A stretch of 35,791 nt of DNA from NCBI RefSeq assembly GCF_900585905.1, contig NZ_UTVH01000085.1:1-35791 (forward strand). Direction: 5' to 3'. Of this stretch, positions 23,967 through 32,248 are shown in pieces; position 1 is the first letter of the stretch, and each line of letters opens with the position of its first letter. The notes below the pieces were generated by a model. The model did not search any database. It was given only the letters and a program-made list of their open reading frames with translations, and was not told the origin of the DNA. A program made the translations under genes and the position numbers. Source of the DNA: Pseudomonas viridiflava. Lineage in GTDB: Bacteria; Pseudomonadota; Gammaproteobacteria; Pseudomonadales; Pseudomonadaceae.

Positions 23967-25103
23967 TTGCGTATTGTCCTGGCTGTATGCGCGTGTCTGT
24001 TCTGGGTTCAGGCCCATGCAGCGTTACCTCCGATGGCGACCATTGACCGCAGTCTGTGGCCGGAAAGGCTGGAAACTCCGGATCTGTTTGACGTCGCCTC
24101 GCGTGCGCAGATTCTCGGTTTCGCTCATCAGCTCTGGCTGAGCGAAGAGCTGGACGAGGACGGGCTGAAGAAACGCCTGGGGCTGCGCTACATCAATGTA
24201 CCGACCTTGAACCTGGTGCGTCAGCGCATGTGGACGCGCCTGCTGGAGAACTACCAGAGCGCGCAGCAGAGTTGCCCTCAGGACGCCAACTTCTGCGTGC
24301 TGGTGGAAGATATGGACATGCTGCGCCAGCGCGCGGCCGAATTCACCATCGCTGATGATTCGTTCTATGCCAACTGGGCAGCACCCAGTGCGCAGTTCAA
24401 CGAACACTACCTCAACGAACTGCTGTACATGGCGGCGCTGTTCCCGCAGACCAGCAGCGAAATCGCGCGTTATAACTCCGATGAACTGCGTGGCGATGAA
24501 ATGCCCGACCGCACCTTTCAGCTCACGTTTGACAACGGCCCCACGGCGGCTGATGGCGGTACTGACTGGCTAACCGATTTCATGCGTCAGCAAAAGATGA
24601 ACGCGACCTTTTTCGTCCTCGGCAAGAACCTGCAGGCGCGGCTGGAAACCACCTCGGCCGATGCACTGCAGTCGCTTTACCGTCTGCAGTGCGTCGGCGT
24701 GCAGGGCTGGGAGTATCGTTCCCACAGCCAGTGGCAGGAGTGGCAAGACTCGATCATGCGCAGCGCCGCGCTGACCCAGCAGTTGCTGCCGGACAACTAC
24801 ATCCCGCTGTTTCGTCCACCCTACGGCCATCGTCGCGCCGACAGCGGGCAGTTCTTCCGCGATCAGAACCTGCTCGTGTCGCTCTGGACGATCGATACTC
24901 AAGACGGCAACGGCCGACTGAGCACCGAGCAGGTCACCGACCGGGTGGTCAGCCTGATGCTGCTCTGGCGGCGGGGTACTCTGGCGTTTCACGAAACTGG
25001 CGCCAAAGCGCAATCGACAGTGCCGCTGCTGCTGGCGAGCACCGCACAAAGCGAACTGATCTGGGACGATTGCCATAACGTGCCTGCAAGCCCTGTGGAA
25101 TAA
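23967..25103 (+). CDS. NodB-homology (polysaccharide deacetylase) family exported protein with altered metal site
   Basis: I start it at TTG 23967 (AAGGGGG 8 bp upstream), giving 378 residues; an in-frame GTG at 23949 is possible. A signal peptide ends near residue 18 (AHA-AL). After an N-terminal domain of about 180 residues that I do not recognise, a NodB-like domain begins. Motif 1 reads TFDNGP (187-192), where most members have TFDDGP. Motif 2 reads HSQWQ (253-257), where a second His is usual. RPPYG (283-287), WTIDTQD (307-313) and FHE (341-343) match the later motifs. The metal-binding Asp and second His thus appear as Asn and Gln. Some family members tolerate Asn in motif 1, so loss of activity is not certain. 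It is transcribed away from yaaA and the alginate operon. A role on alginate is unlikely, since alginate carries O-acetyl rather than N-acetyl groups. Confidence 0.82.
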   Translation: MRIVLAVCACLFWVQAHAALPPMATIDRSLWPERLETPDLFDVASRAQILGFAHQLWLSEELDEDGLKKRLGLRYINVPTLNLVRQRMWTRLLENYQSAQQSCPQDANFCVLVEDMDMLRQRAAEFTIADDSFYANWAAPSAQFNEHYLNELLYMAALFPQTSSEIARYNSDELRGDEMPDRTFQLTFDNGPTAADGGTDWLTDFMRQQKMNATFFVLGKNLQARLETTSADALQSLYRLQCVGVQGWEYRSHSQWQEWQDSIMRSAALTQQLLPDNYIPLFRPPYGHRRADSGQFFRDQNLLVSLWTIDTQDGNGRLSTEQVTDRVVSLMLLWRRGTLAFHETGAKAQSTVPLLLASTAQSELIWDDCHNVPASPVE

Positions 25104-25435
25104 GGTCAAGGGCTGGTCTGGCGCGGGCAGGGGGCGGATTTTTCAGGCGGTTTCGGGTGGGGCGGACTTCCGACTGTAAACGCCCTCGTCCGGAGCGCCA
25201 AGGGCTATTCGTCATCCTGTGAAATAAACATCAAAAAGCGTGCAAAGCGCTTTTTACTGTCATGTGTTTTGCGGTATTACCACAGCAGACCGCCGAAACC
25301 TGCAACACAGGTGGCGTCTTCCAAGACCCCATCTTGCGCAACGCTCTTCTGCCTCAAGGAGAGTAACCCGGCGGCCTTTTTGTGGCGCAGTTCAAGTGGT
25401 TCTGCGTCGCCTGGCTTTCATAAAGGTGAGCGAGT
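25104..25435. other. Intergenic stretch before the PIN-PhoH gene
   Basis: These 332 bp hold no convincing gene. A short terminator-like hairpin lies at 25233-25255. The remainder is unremarkable except for an isolated AAGGAGAG near 25359 that no credible ORF uses, and an AAGGTGAG before the next ATG. The promoter of the downstream gene is presumably here, but I cannot point to it. Confidence 0.6.
25233..25255 (+). terminator. Weak rho-independent terminator after the NodB-family gene
   Basis: AAAAAGCG (25233-25240) and CGCTTTTT (25248-25255) form an 8-bp stem with a 7-nt loop that ends in five T. The same palindrome would also work weakly on the other strand. It is 130 bp beyond the upstream stop codon. 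Confidence 0.5.
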
Positions 25436-26830
25436 ATGGATGATCACGGACGCACCCCTTCCTCTAACCAGCCAATCCTTTACGTGCTCGATACCAACGT
25501 ACTGATCCACGATCCCAATGCCCTGCTGAATTTCGAAGAACACCGCGTCGCCATCCCCATGACTGTGCTTGAAGAGCTGGACAAGCTCAAAGCCGGTAAA
25601 CATTCGGTCGCTGCCGAATGCCGACAAGCCATTCGCCTGATCGACAAGACCCTGGGCGAAGCAACCCCTGAAGAAGTCGAGCGGGGCGTGCCGATTGATC
25701 GCGGGACTGGCGTGTTCAAAGGCTTTCTGTCGATCATGATGAGCAAGCGTGAAGAGCCCAACAGCCTTCTGCCTGAGCACCTGAACGACAACATCATCAT
25801 TAATCAGCTGATCGACCTGCATGCGCGTGACAAGGACCTGCGCCTGGTATTGGTCACCAAAGACATCAACATGCGCCTCAAGGCGCGCGCCTGCGGGATC
25901 GCTGCCGAGGATTACAGCACCGATCAACTGGTCGACGATGTGTCGATGCTGTCCCGGGGTTATCACAACGTCACCGGCTCGTTCTGGGATCGCGTTGCCA
26001 AGGTCGACACCCGTCAGGATCACGGCCGCACCTGGCACCGCGTGCAAATGATCGAAATGCTGCCGTCCGTGCACATCAACGAGTTCATCATTGATGAGCA
26101 AGGTTTCGTGGGCTGGGTCAAGGGCGTCAAGTCTGACGAGCTGATGATTCTCGACATGCATCAGGAGCCGCTGATGCACCAGGAAGCGTGGGGGCTCAAG
26201 CCGCGTGACATTTATCAGGGTTTGGCGCTGTTTGCCTTGCTCGACCCCGACATTCACTTGGTCAACCTCTCCGGCGCCGCCGGTTCCGGCAAGACCATCC
26301 TGGCGCTGGCCGCTGCCATTGAACAGACCATGGTCAGCAAGCGCTACCGCCGCATCATCGCCACCCGCAGCGTGCAGGGCCTGGATCAGGAGATCGGCTT
26401 CCTGCCGGGCACCGAAGCGGAAAAAATGGAGCCTTGGCTCGGCGCGATTACCGATAACCTCGAAGCCTTGCACATGGATGATGAAAACACCCATGGCAGC
26501 GTCGACTACATCCTCAGCAAAGTGCCGTTGCAGTTCAAATCCCTCAACTATATTCGAGGCCGCAGCTTCCAGCAGAGCCTGATTTTGATCGACGAATGCC
26601 AGAACCTGACCCCGCACCAGATGAAAACCATCATCACGCGTGCTGGTGCGGGCTCAAAAGTGGTCTGCCTGGGCAACCTGGCGCAGATCGACACCCCCTA
26701 CCTGTCGGCCACCAGTTCCGGGCTGACCTACCTGACGGAGCGCTTCAAGGATTTCCCCAACGGCGTGCACATCTCGCTGCAAGGCGTGCCACGTTCCATT
26801 CTGGCTGAGTATGCGGAGTCGCATCTTTAA
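25436..26830 (+). CDS. PIN domain-PhoH ATPase fusion (PhoH2/YlaK type)
   Basis: This 464-residue cytosolic protein joins a PIN ribonuclease-like domain (about 12-160) to a PhoH P-loop ATPase domain (about 250-464). The first PIN acidic residue is Asp19 in VLDTNVLIHD, with later candidates Glu46-Glu47 and Asp143 in TKDIN. Walker A is GAAGSGKT (280-287) and the Walker B region is LILIDECQN (about 374-382). Mycobacterial PhoH2 proteins with this fusion are reported to unwind and cut RNA, so an RNA-processing role is a reasonable inference. A weak AAGGTGAG Shine-Dalgarno precedes the ATG. It stands alone; a REP pair follows directly after its stop. Confidence 0.93.
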   Translation: MDDHGRTPSSNQPILYVLDTNVLIHDPNALLNFEEHRVAIPMTVLEELDKLKAGKHSVAAECRQAIRLIDKTLGEATPEEVERGVPIDRGTGVFKGFLSIMMSKREEPNSLLPEHLNDNIIINQLIDLHARDKDLRLVLVTKDINMRLKARACGIAAEDYSTDQLVDDVSMLSRGYHNVTGSFWDRVAKVDTRQDHGRTWHRVQMIEMLPSVHINEFIIDEQGFVGWVKGVKSDELMILDMHQEPLMHQEAWGLKPRDIYQGLALFALLDPDIHLVNLSGAAGSGKTILALAAAIEQTMVSKRYRRIIATRSVQGLDQEIGFLPGTEAEKMEPWLGAITDNLEALHMDDENTHGSVDYILSKVPLQFKSLNYIRGRSFQQSLILIDECQNLTPHQMKTIITRAGAGSKVVCLGNLAQIDTPYLSATSSGLTYLTERFKDFPNGVHISLQGVPRSILAEYAESHL

Positions 26831-26840
26831 TTGACGATAC

Positions 26841-26930
26841 GCGGGACCGGCTTCATCCGGGAAGGCGGGATGCCTGACGCAGCAATTGCGTTGAGTGTAC
26901 CGACCAAATCCCGGCTGAAGCCGGTCCCAC
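26841..26930. repeat. Inverted REP pair, second class, after the PIN-PhoH gene
   Basis: GCGGGACCGGCTTCATCCGG at 26841 and its inverse at 26909-26930 flank a spacer of about 46 bp. This is the GTGGGACCGGCTT-type REP, distinct from the GCGAGC type elsewhere in the window. The 3' position suggests a transcript-end or stability role for the upstream mRNA. Confidence 0.9.
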
Positions 26931-27007
26931 GACGGTTTCCAGCGGCACAATTCCTGTCGCGCCACGTTTTAGGTTTACAATCTCCGCTCCTGTTCAGGAG
27001 TACCTCT

Positions 27008-27496
27008 GTGCTGACTCATCTCGATTCCCAAGGTCGCGCCAACATGGTCGATGTCACTGATAAAGCAGTGACTTCCCGTGAGGCGGTGGCCGAAGCGCTT
27101 ATCCGCATGCTTCCCGAAACCCTGCAAATGATCGTCAGCGGCGGCCACCCCAAAGGTGATGTATTCGCCGTGGCGCGGATTGCCGGCATCCAGGCGGCGA
27201 AGAAAACCAGTGACCTCATCCCGCTGTGTCATCCGCTGATGCTGACCAGCATCAAGGTCGAACTCAGCGCCGAAGGTGCCGATGCGGTGCGTATCGTGGC
27301 GCGCTGCAAACTGGCTGGGCAGACCGGCGTGGAAATGGAAGCGCTCACGGCAGCCAGCGTTGCGGCGCTGACTATTTATGACATGTGCAAGGCGGTTGAC
27401 CGCGGCATGGTGATTGAAACCGTGCGCCTGCTGGAAAAGCTTGGCGGCAAGAGCGGTCATTTCGTGGCAGACGAGCAGGGCGGGGCGTCTTCATGA
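27008..27496 (+). CDS. moaC: Cyclic pyranopterin monophosphate synthase MoaC
   Basis: It acts with MoaA to make cyclic pyranopterin monophosphate, the first molybdenum-cofactor intermediate. It uses a GTG start at 27008 with AGGAG 8 bp upstream, giving 162 residues, the usual length. Upstream in-frame codons read through REP sequence and are not part of the gene. Family motifs are LCHPL (73-77), MEALTAASVAAL (110-121) and YDMCKA (124-129), which carry active-site residues. The stop overlaps the moaD ATG (ATGA), so translation is coupled. moaA and moaB are not adjacent. Confidence 0.96.
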   Translation: MLTHLDSQGRANMVDVTDKAVTSREAVAEALIRMLPETLQMIVSGGHPKGDVFAVARIAGIQAAKKTSDLIPLCHPLMLTSIKVELSAEGADAVRIVARCKLAGQTGVEMEALTAASVAALTIYDMCKAVDRGMVIETVRLLEKLGGKSGHFVADEQGGASS

Positions 27497-27738
27497 CGGT
27501 CAGCGTGCAGTATTTCGCCCGTTACCGGGAAGCCCTCGGCATCGACAGCGAGCAGGTCGATGGCGATTTCGCCAGCATTGACGCCTTGCGTCTGCACCTG
27601 CTTGCCCGCGAAGGCGTCTGGCAGGTGCTGGCCGAGCAGAACCTGATGTGCGCGCGTAATCAGGAGCTGTGTCAGTTGAGCGAGCCATTGCAGGCGGGTG
27701 ACGAAGTGGCGTTTTTTCCTACTGTCACCGGAGGTTGA
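27493..27738 (+). CDS. moaD: Molybdopterin synthase small subunit MoaD
   Basis: An 81-residue ubiquitin-like sulfur carrier. It ends in the required Gly-Gly (TVTGG), which is activated by adenylation and thiocarboxylated before sulfur is passed to the pterin in the MoaE active site. The beta-grasp pattern and length are typical. Its ATG overlaps the moaC stop by 4 bp, and moaE begins 2 bp after its own stop. Confidence 0.95.
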   Translation: MTVSVQYFARYREALGIDSEQVDGDFASIDALRLHLLAREGVWQVLAEQNLMCARNQELCQLSEPLQAGDEVAFFPTVTGG

Positions 27739-27740
27739 AG

Positions 27741-28190
27741 ATGAGCGTCCGCGTCCAGTCCTTACCTTTCGATCCGGGACATGAAGTCAACGCCCTGCAT
27801 GCTGCCAATGTGGGTATCGGCGCGGTGGTCAGCTTTGTCGGCTATGTGCGTGATTTCAATGAAGGGCGCGAAGTGTCGGGGATGTTCCTGGAGCATTACC
27901 CCGGCATGACCGAAAAGGCCCTGGAGAAGATTGTCACCGAGGCCGAGCAGCGCTGGCCCCTGCTGAGGCTGCACGTGTTGCATCGCGTCGGCGCGCTGGA
28001 GCCGGGGGAGCCGATTGTTTTTGTCGGCGTCGCCAGTGCTCATCGCCAGGCCGCATTCGAAGCCTGTGACTTCGTCATGGATTACCTGAAGACCCGCGCA
28101 CCATTCTGGAAAAAAGAAAACACCGCCGACGGCCCGAAGTGGGTAGAAGGACGCGAAAGCGACAAGGCGGCGGCGGGGCGCTGGAAGTAA
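27741..28190 (+). CDS. moaE: Molybdopterin synthase catalytic subunit MoaE
   Basis: The catalytic subunit that, with MoaD, inserts two sulfurs into cyclic pyranopterin monophosphate to give molybdopterin. The ATG at 27741 has GGAGG upstream and yields 149 residues, the usual length; a TTG two codons earlier is less likely. His101-Arg102 and PFWKKE (121-126) carry the conserved active-site residues. The last 23 bp of the gene, including the stop, recur at 28302-28324 as part of a tandem duplication. Confidence 0.96.
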   Translation: MSVRVQSLPFDPGHEVNALHAANVGIGAVVSFVGYVRDFNEGREVSGMFLEHYPGMTEKALEKIVTEAEQRWPLLRLHVLHRVGALEPGEPIVFVGVASAHRQAAFEACDFVMDYLKTRAPFWKKENTADGPKWVEGRESDKAAAGRWK

Positions 28191-28212
28191 AGCCAGCTTG
28201 CCTGACGCCCCC

Positions 28213-28302
28213 GTGGGAGCGAGCTTGCTCGCGAAGGCGATGGTGCATCAGGCCTGGTGTCGAAGCTGAAACCATGACCTTCGCAGGCAAACCTGCTCCC
28301 AC
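28213..28302. repeat. Inverted REP pair, first class, copy 1
   Basis: GTGGGAGCGAGCTTGCTCGC starts at 28213 and an imperfect inverse (GCAGGCAAACCTGCTCCCAC) ends at 28302. It lies between the convergent moaE and rhlB genes. Confidence 0.9.
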
Positions 28303-28348
28303 GGCGGCGGGGCGCTGGGAGTAAAGCCAGCTTGCCTGACCCCCCCCT

Positions 28349-28438
28349 GTGGGAGCGAGCTTGCTCGCGAAGGCGATGGTGCATCGGGCCTGGTGTCGAA
28401 GCTGAAACCATGACCTTCGCAAGCAAGCCTGCTCCCAC
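28349..28438. repeat. Inverted REP pair, first class, copy 2
   Basis: The same pair again, 136 bp on. It ends 8 bp before the rhlB stop codon, so rhlB transcripts end in or near this structure. Confidence 0.9.
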
Positions 28439-28445
28439 TGGATTT

Positions 28446-29924
28446 TCAATCCGCAGCCAGATCAGGCTGCACTGGCCTGCGCACAACCGCCCGCAACAAC
28501 TCGGTCGGCGGCGTCTCGCAGCTGATCTTGCGACCCAGTTTTTCTTCAATCGACGGCAGCTGATACGAATCGTCTTCACCCGCAAAGCTGATGGAGACGC
28601 CTGCAGCGCCGGCCCGGCCAGTGCGGCCAATGCGGTGCACGTAGTCGTCGGGCACTTCCGGCAGGGTGAAGTTGATCACGTGGCTGATGCCGTCAATGTG
28701 AATCCCGCGGCCTGCTACATCGGTGGCCACCAGTACGCGAATCTTGCCTTCGCGGAAGCCTTCCAGCGTCTTGATGCGTTTGTGCTGTGGCACATCGCCT
28801 GACAACTGAGCGGCGTTGACGCCATCGCGCACCAGGCGTTCTTCGATGCGGCGCACCTCGTCCTTGCGATTGGCAAACACCATCACCCGCTCCCAACCGT
28901 TGTCGTTGATCAGGTTGTACAGCAGCTTGTACTTGTCAGCGCCAGCGACGGCGTAGATATGCTGCTCGACGTTTTCGCTGGCCACGTTCTCGGATTCGAT
29001 TTCGACGATGGCCGGTTCGGTCGTCCACTGTTTGGCCAGATTCATCACATCTTCAGTGAAGGTGGCAGAAAACAGCAGGGTCTGGCGTTCGCCCTTGTGC
29101 GGGGTATGGCGGATGATCTGACGAACCTGAGGTATAAAGCCCATGTCGAGCATGCGATCAGCTTCATCCAGGACCATGACTTCGACCATGTCCAGATGCA
29201 CTTCGCCGCGCTGGTTGAAGTCCAGCAGGCGACCCGGTGTCGCCACCAGAATGTCGCAATGGCGCGCTTCGAGGTGTTTGAGCTGTTTGTCGAAGTCCAT
29301 GCCGCCGACAAAACTCATCACGTTCAGGTCGGTATATTTGGTCAGGTCTTCGGCATCCTTGGCGATCTGTACCACCAGTTCCCGGGTCGGCGCGATGATC
29401 AGCGCACGGGGTTCGCCCATGTAACGCTCTTTCGGCGGCGGGGTCTGGGTCAGCTGCGAAATGATCGAAATCAGAAACGCCGCCGTTTTGCCGGTCCCGG
29501 TCTGCGCGCGGCCGATGGCGTCCTGGCCGTTAAGCGTGAAGCCCAGCACCTGCGCCTGGATCGGCGTGCAATAAGGAAAGCCAAGGTCCTGAATCGCGTG
29601 CATCAGCTCGGGCGCAAGGGCGAAGTCATGAAAGCGGGTTTTGCCTTCCTGTGGCTCGACGACGAAATCTTCCAGCTTCCACGGCGGCGCCACCGGTTTG
29701 GCCACCGGCTCGCGGCGCGCACGTTCGGCCCGGGGCCGGGCGGGGCTGATGGCGGCTCGCTCGCCAGGCACCACGGTAACCTCGACCGCGCTGGTGGCGA
29801 CAGCTGTAGCGACGTGCGCTGTATCAGCGATGGCAGCCGGTGCAGCGGGGGCAGTGGTGACAGGGCTGGCCGCGAGTGGCTCAGCCTCGCTTTTGCCGAA
29901 CATCTTTTTAAGTGCTTTGAGCAC
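28446..29924 (-). CDS. rhlB: ATP-dependent RNA helicase, DEAD-box (RhlB type)
   Basis: A 492-residue RNA helicase with the full DEAD-box set: AQTGTGKT (140-147), PTREL (179-183), TPGR (229-232), DEAD (253-256), SAT (286-288), RGIH (406-409) and HRIGRTGR (430-437). An Ala/Pro/Val-rich low-complexity extension of about 80 residues precedes the core, as in Pseudomonas RhlB proteins. RhlB unwinds structured RNA for the degradosome; the E. coli assignment rests on similarity, and RhlE-like alternatives cannot be fully excluded. The ATG I use has no strong Shine-Dalgarno. Its 3' end lies 8 bp from a REP pair, the kind of RNA structure such a helicase must open. Confidence 0.9.
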   Translation of the reverse strand: MLKALKKMFGKSEAEPLAASPVTTAPAAPAAIADTAHVATAVATSAVEVTVVPGERAAISPARPRAERARREPVAKPVAPPWKLEDFVVEPQEGKTRFHDFALAPELMHAIQDLGFPYCTPIQAQVLGFTLNGQDAIGRAQTGTGKTAAFLISIISQLTQTPPPKERYMGEPRALIIAPTRELVVQIAKDAEDLTKYTDLNVMSFVGGMDFDKQLKHLEARHCDILVATPGRLLDFNQRGEVHLDMVEVMVLDEADRMLDMGFIPQVRQIIRHTPHKGERQTLLFSATFTEDVMNLAKQWTTEPAIVEIESENVASENVEQHIYAVAGADKYKLLYNLINDNGWERVMVFANRKDEVRRIEERLVRDGVNAAQLSGDVPQHKRIKTLEGFREGKIRVLVATDVAGRGIHIDGISHVINFTLPEVPDDYVHRIGRTGRAGAAGVSISFAGEDDSYQLPSIEEKLGRKISCETPPTELLRAVVRRPVQPDLAAD

Positions 29925-29996
29925 GGTGATCTCGTCAATTGATTAAGGAATGTACGCCGGGCAGTGTAAAGCAAGAATCATGCGCGGCGTAGTATT

Positions 29997-30018
29997 GTGG
30001 GATCGGCTTCAGCCGGGG
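29997..30018. repeat. Single REP, second class
   Basis: GTGGGATCGGCTTCAGCCGG begins at 29997, between rhlB and the downstream end of the esterase gene. No inverted partner is clear. Confidence 0.8.
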
Positions 30019-30054
30019 AGGGGCCAGCCCGCTTAAAGCGTGTTCTGCAAGGCC

Positions 30055-30711
30055 CTAGCCAAGTCTGCTGACCAGCCATGCGCCGATGTCGGCAATCTCC
30101 TGCGGTAACACTTGGTGTTCCATTGGGTATTCCTGCCATGTCGCGGTTACGCCTTGAGCCTTGAGACACTCATATGCAGCTTGCCCCATGGCCTTTTGCA
30201 CAACGTTGTCGAAGCTGCCGTGCAGGCTGTACAGCGGAATCTGTTTCTGGCTGTCGGACAGCGTCATCTCATCGCTGAATGTCGGCGCATACGTCGACAG
30301 CGCAAGCACGCCGCCAAGCGGACCCTGCCAGCGCTTGTAAGCGGTATGCAGCACCACCGCGCCGCCCTGGGAAAAACCGGCGAGGAAGATGCGGGCCGGG
30401 TCGATACCGCCGTCGCGCTGGCCGGCCATCAGATCAAGAACGGTCTGCGCGGAGACCTCCAGCTGCTCGTGATCAATAGCACGGGCGGGGCTCATGGCCC
30501 GGATGTCGTACCAGCTGGGCATCTGATAACCCCCATTGATCGTCACCGCCTGGCTTGGCGCCTGAGGCAGGATGAAGCGCGTGCTGCTCAGGGTTTTCTG
30601 CAGTATTTCGGCAACCGGCTCGAAATCATGGCGGTCGGCGCCCAGACCGTGCAACCAGATGACGCAGGCGTCGGCGGGGTTCGAGGGTTCGATAACAAGC
30701 GGTTGGGTCAT
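30055..30711 (-). CDS. Carboxylesterase / phospholipase of the alpha/beta-hydrolase family
   Basis: A 218-residue soluble serine hydrolase close to P. fluorescens carboxylesterase II and acyl-protein-thioesterase types. The ATG at 30711 has GGAG upstream; an in-frame ATG at 30732 lacks this. LHGLGAD (20-26) is the oxyanion-hole region. The nucleophile is Ser114 in GFSQGG, with Asp168 in HGSFDNVV and His199 in MEHQV completing the triad. It probably hydrolyses short-chain esters; the natural substrate is unknown. It lies upstream of rhlB on the same strand, with about 130 bp and a REP between them, so co-transcription is possible but unproven. Confidence 0.92.
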   Translation of the reverse strand: MTQPLVIEPSNPADACVIWLHGLGADRHDFEPVAEILQKTLSSTRFILPQAPSQAVTINGGYQMPSWYDIRAMSPARAIDHEQLEVSAQTVLDLMAGQRDGGIDPARIFLAGFSQGGAVVLHTAYKRWQGPLGGVLALSTYAPTFSDEMTLSDSQKQIPLYSLHGSFDNVVQKAMGQAAYECLKAQGVTATWQEYPMEHQVLPQEIADIGAWLVSRLG

Positions 30712-31210
30712 GACTGCTCCAATGGGGTGCAATTGCTCTTTTGCAGTGCGTTGATACGGTGCGCGAAGCTGCGAAAGATGAAAGAAGATGTCGCAAGATT
30801 ACAAGTTTTGCCGTTGACCTGTCGCTAATTCGACTTCGCCACCATGCTGCTTCGGTCTTTACCGATGATGGTACGGCGTTTGCTATAAAAACCCCGGAGC
30901 CAGAGCCCTCGCACCAAGCGGTAACACTCATGTGCTATCAGCTAGGGCGCCAGGGTCCGGCACCGGTTCAAGGCATCAGGATTCACGGCATGTTTTATCT
31001 TGTACCGATTGGTTCAGGACATCATGGTGCCTCGTTCCACCAGAGCGGCCACAATGTTGAGTCTTCGCCACAGGATGGCAGGCGCACGATTGCTGAGCGG
31101 TCTGACGTCGGGTGATCCAAAAATAAGCCAGCACGGATCATTGATGCCTCACAAGGGTGCGACGGGATTGAGAAGTGCCTAAACAACAAAGAGCAAAACT
31201 GGAGGTTTGA
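30712..31210. other. Intergenic regulatory stretch between the esterase gene and aapJ
   Basis: About 500 bp between divergent genes. A frame at 30741-31115 (+) has no Shine-Dalgarno and unlikely composition, so I leave it out. AT-rich TATAAA near 30883 and TTTTATC near 30993 could be -10 elements, but neither has a good -35. The aapJ ribosome-binding site TGGAGG is at about 31200. The promoters of both genes should be here; I cannot place them with confidence. Confidence 0.5.
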
Positions 31211-32239
31211 ATGAAGATGTTGAAATCCACCCTGGCCGTAGTAGCCGCTGCTGCAGCACTCGGCGTGAGCAGCTTTGCTCAAGCGGGCGCGACACTGGAT
31301 GCCATTCAAAAGAAAGGCTTCGTACAGTGCGGCGTGAGCGACGGTTTGCCAGGTTTCTCCGTTCCTGATGCCAGCGGCAAGATCACCGGCATCGACGCCG
31401 ATGTCTGCCGTGCTGTGGCGGCCGCTGTGTTTGGCGACGCCACCAAAGTGAAATTCAGCCAGTTGAACGCCAAAGAGCGTTTCACCGCGCTGCAGTCGGG
31501 CGAAATCGACATCCTCTCGCGCAACACCACCTGGACCAGCTCCCGTGATTCGGGCATGGGCCTGGTGTTTGCCGGTGTGACTTACTACGACGGCATCGGC
31601 TTCCTGGTTAACAACAAGCTGGGTGTGAAAAGTGCCAAGGAACTGGACGGTGCGACCATCTGCATTCAGGCCGGTACCACCACCGAGCTTAACGTTTCCG
31701 ACTACTTCCGCTCCAATGGCCTGAAGTACACCCCGATCACGTTCGACACCTCCGATGAAAGCGCCAAGTCGCTGGAAGGCGGCCGTTGCGACGTACTGAC
31801 CTCCGACCAGTCGCAGCTGTACGCACAGCGCAGCAAGCTGGCCAGCCCGAGCGACTACGTGGTTCTGCCGGAAGTGATTTCCAAAGAGCCGTTGGGCCCT
31901 GTCGTGCGCAAAGGCGACGAAGAGTGGTTCTCCATCGTCAAGTGGACCCTGTTTGCGATGCTCAACGCCGAGGAAGCCAAAATCACTTCCAAGAACGTCG
32001 AAGCTGAAGCCAAGTCGACCAAGAACCCGGACGTTGCCCGTATGCTGGGCGCTGACGGTGCCTACGGCGCTGACCTGAAACTGCCGAAGGACTGGGTCGT
32101 GCAGATCGTCAAGCAGGTCGGTAACTACGGCGAAGTGTTTGAACGCAACCTGGGTGAATCGACCCCGCTGAAAATCAAGCGCGGCCAGAACGCCCTGTGG
32201 AATGCCGGCGGCATTCAGTACGCTCCACCTATTCGCTGA
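31211..32239 (+). CDS. aapJ: General L-amino-acid ABC transporter, periplasmic binding protein AapJ
   Basis: A 342-residue extracytoplasmic solute-binding protein of family 3. A signal peptide is cut near residue 25 (SFAQA-G), and the domain start IQKKGFVQCGVSDGLPGFS is typical of AapJ/BztA proteins. These bind a broad range of L-amino acids and deliver them to AapQM. A strong GGAGG Shine-Dalgarno precedes the ATG. It is the first gene of aapJQMP. The hairpin just after its stop probably allows higher levels of the binding protein than of the membrane parts. Confidence 0.95.
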   Translation: MKMLKSTLAVVAAAAALGVSSFAQAGATLDAIQKKGFVQCGVSDGLPGFSVPDASGKITGIDADVCRAVAAAVFGDATKVKFSQLNAKERFTALQSGEIDILSRNTTWTSSRDSGMGLVFAGVTYYDGIGFLVNNKLGVKSAKELDGATICIQAGTTTELNVSDYFRSNGLKYTPITFDTSDESAKSLEGGRCDVLTSDQSQLYAQRSKLASPSDYVVLPEVISKEPLGPVVRKGDEEWFSIVKWTLFAMLNAEEAKITSKNVEAEAKSTKNPDVARMLGADGAYGADLKLPKDWVVQIVKQVGNYGEVFERNLGESTPLKIKRGQNALWNAGGIQYAPPIR

Positions 32240-32248
32240 TTGACCCGA

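Larger units (their letters stand above)
28168..28438. repeat. Tandem duplication (about 135 bp, two copies) spanning the moaE 3' end and a REP pair
   Basis: The segment from 28168 (inside the last codons of moaE) through the REP pair ending at 28302 is repeated from 28302 to 28438. The copies are nearly identical. They differ by a Gly-for-Glu-type A/G change in the old moaE tail, a longer C-run before the second REP, and a few substitutions. The offset is 134 bp at the moaE tail and 136 bp at the REP. Confidence 0.92.

Noticed and set aside
26831..27007. N-terminal extension of MoaC
   Set aside because: The upstream in-frame codons translate the REP pair; the GTG at 27008 has a good AGGAG and gives the normal family length.
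30741..31115. 124-residue open frame upstream of aapJ
   Set aside because: No ribosome-binding site and no recognisable family; it lies in the divergent promoter region.
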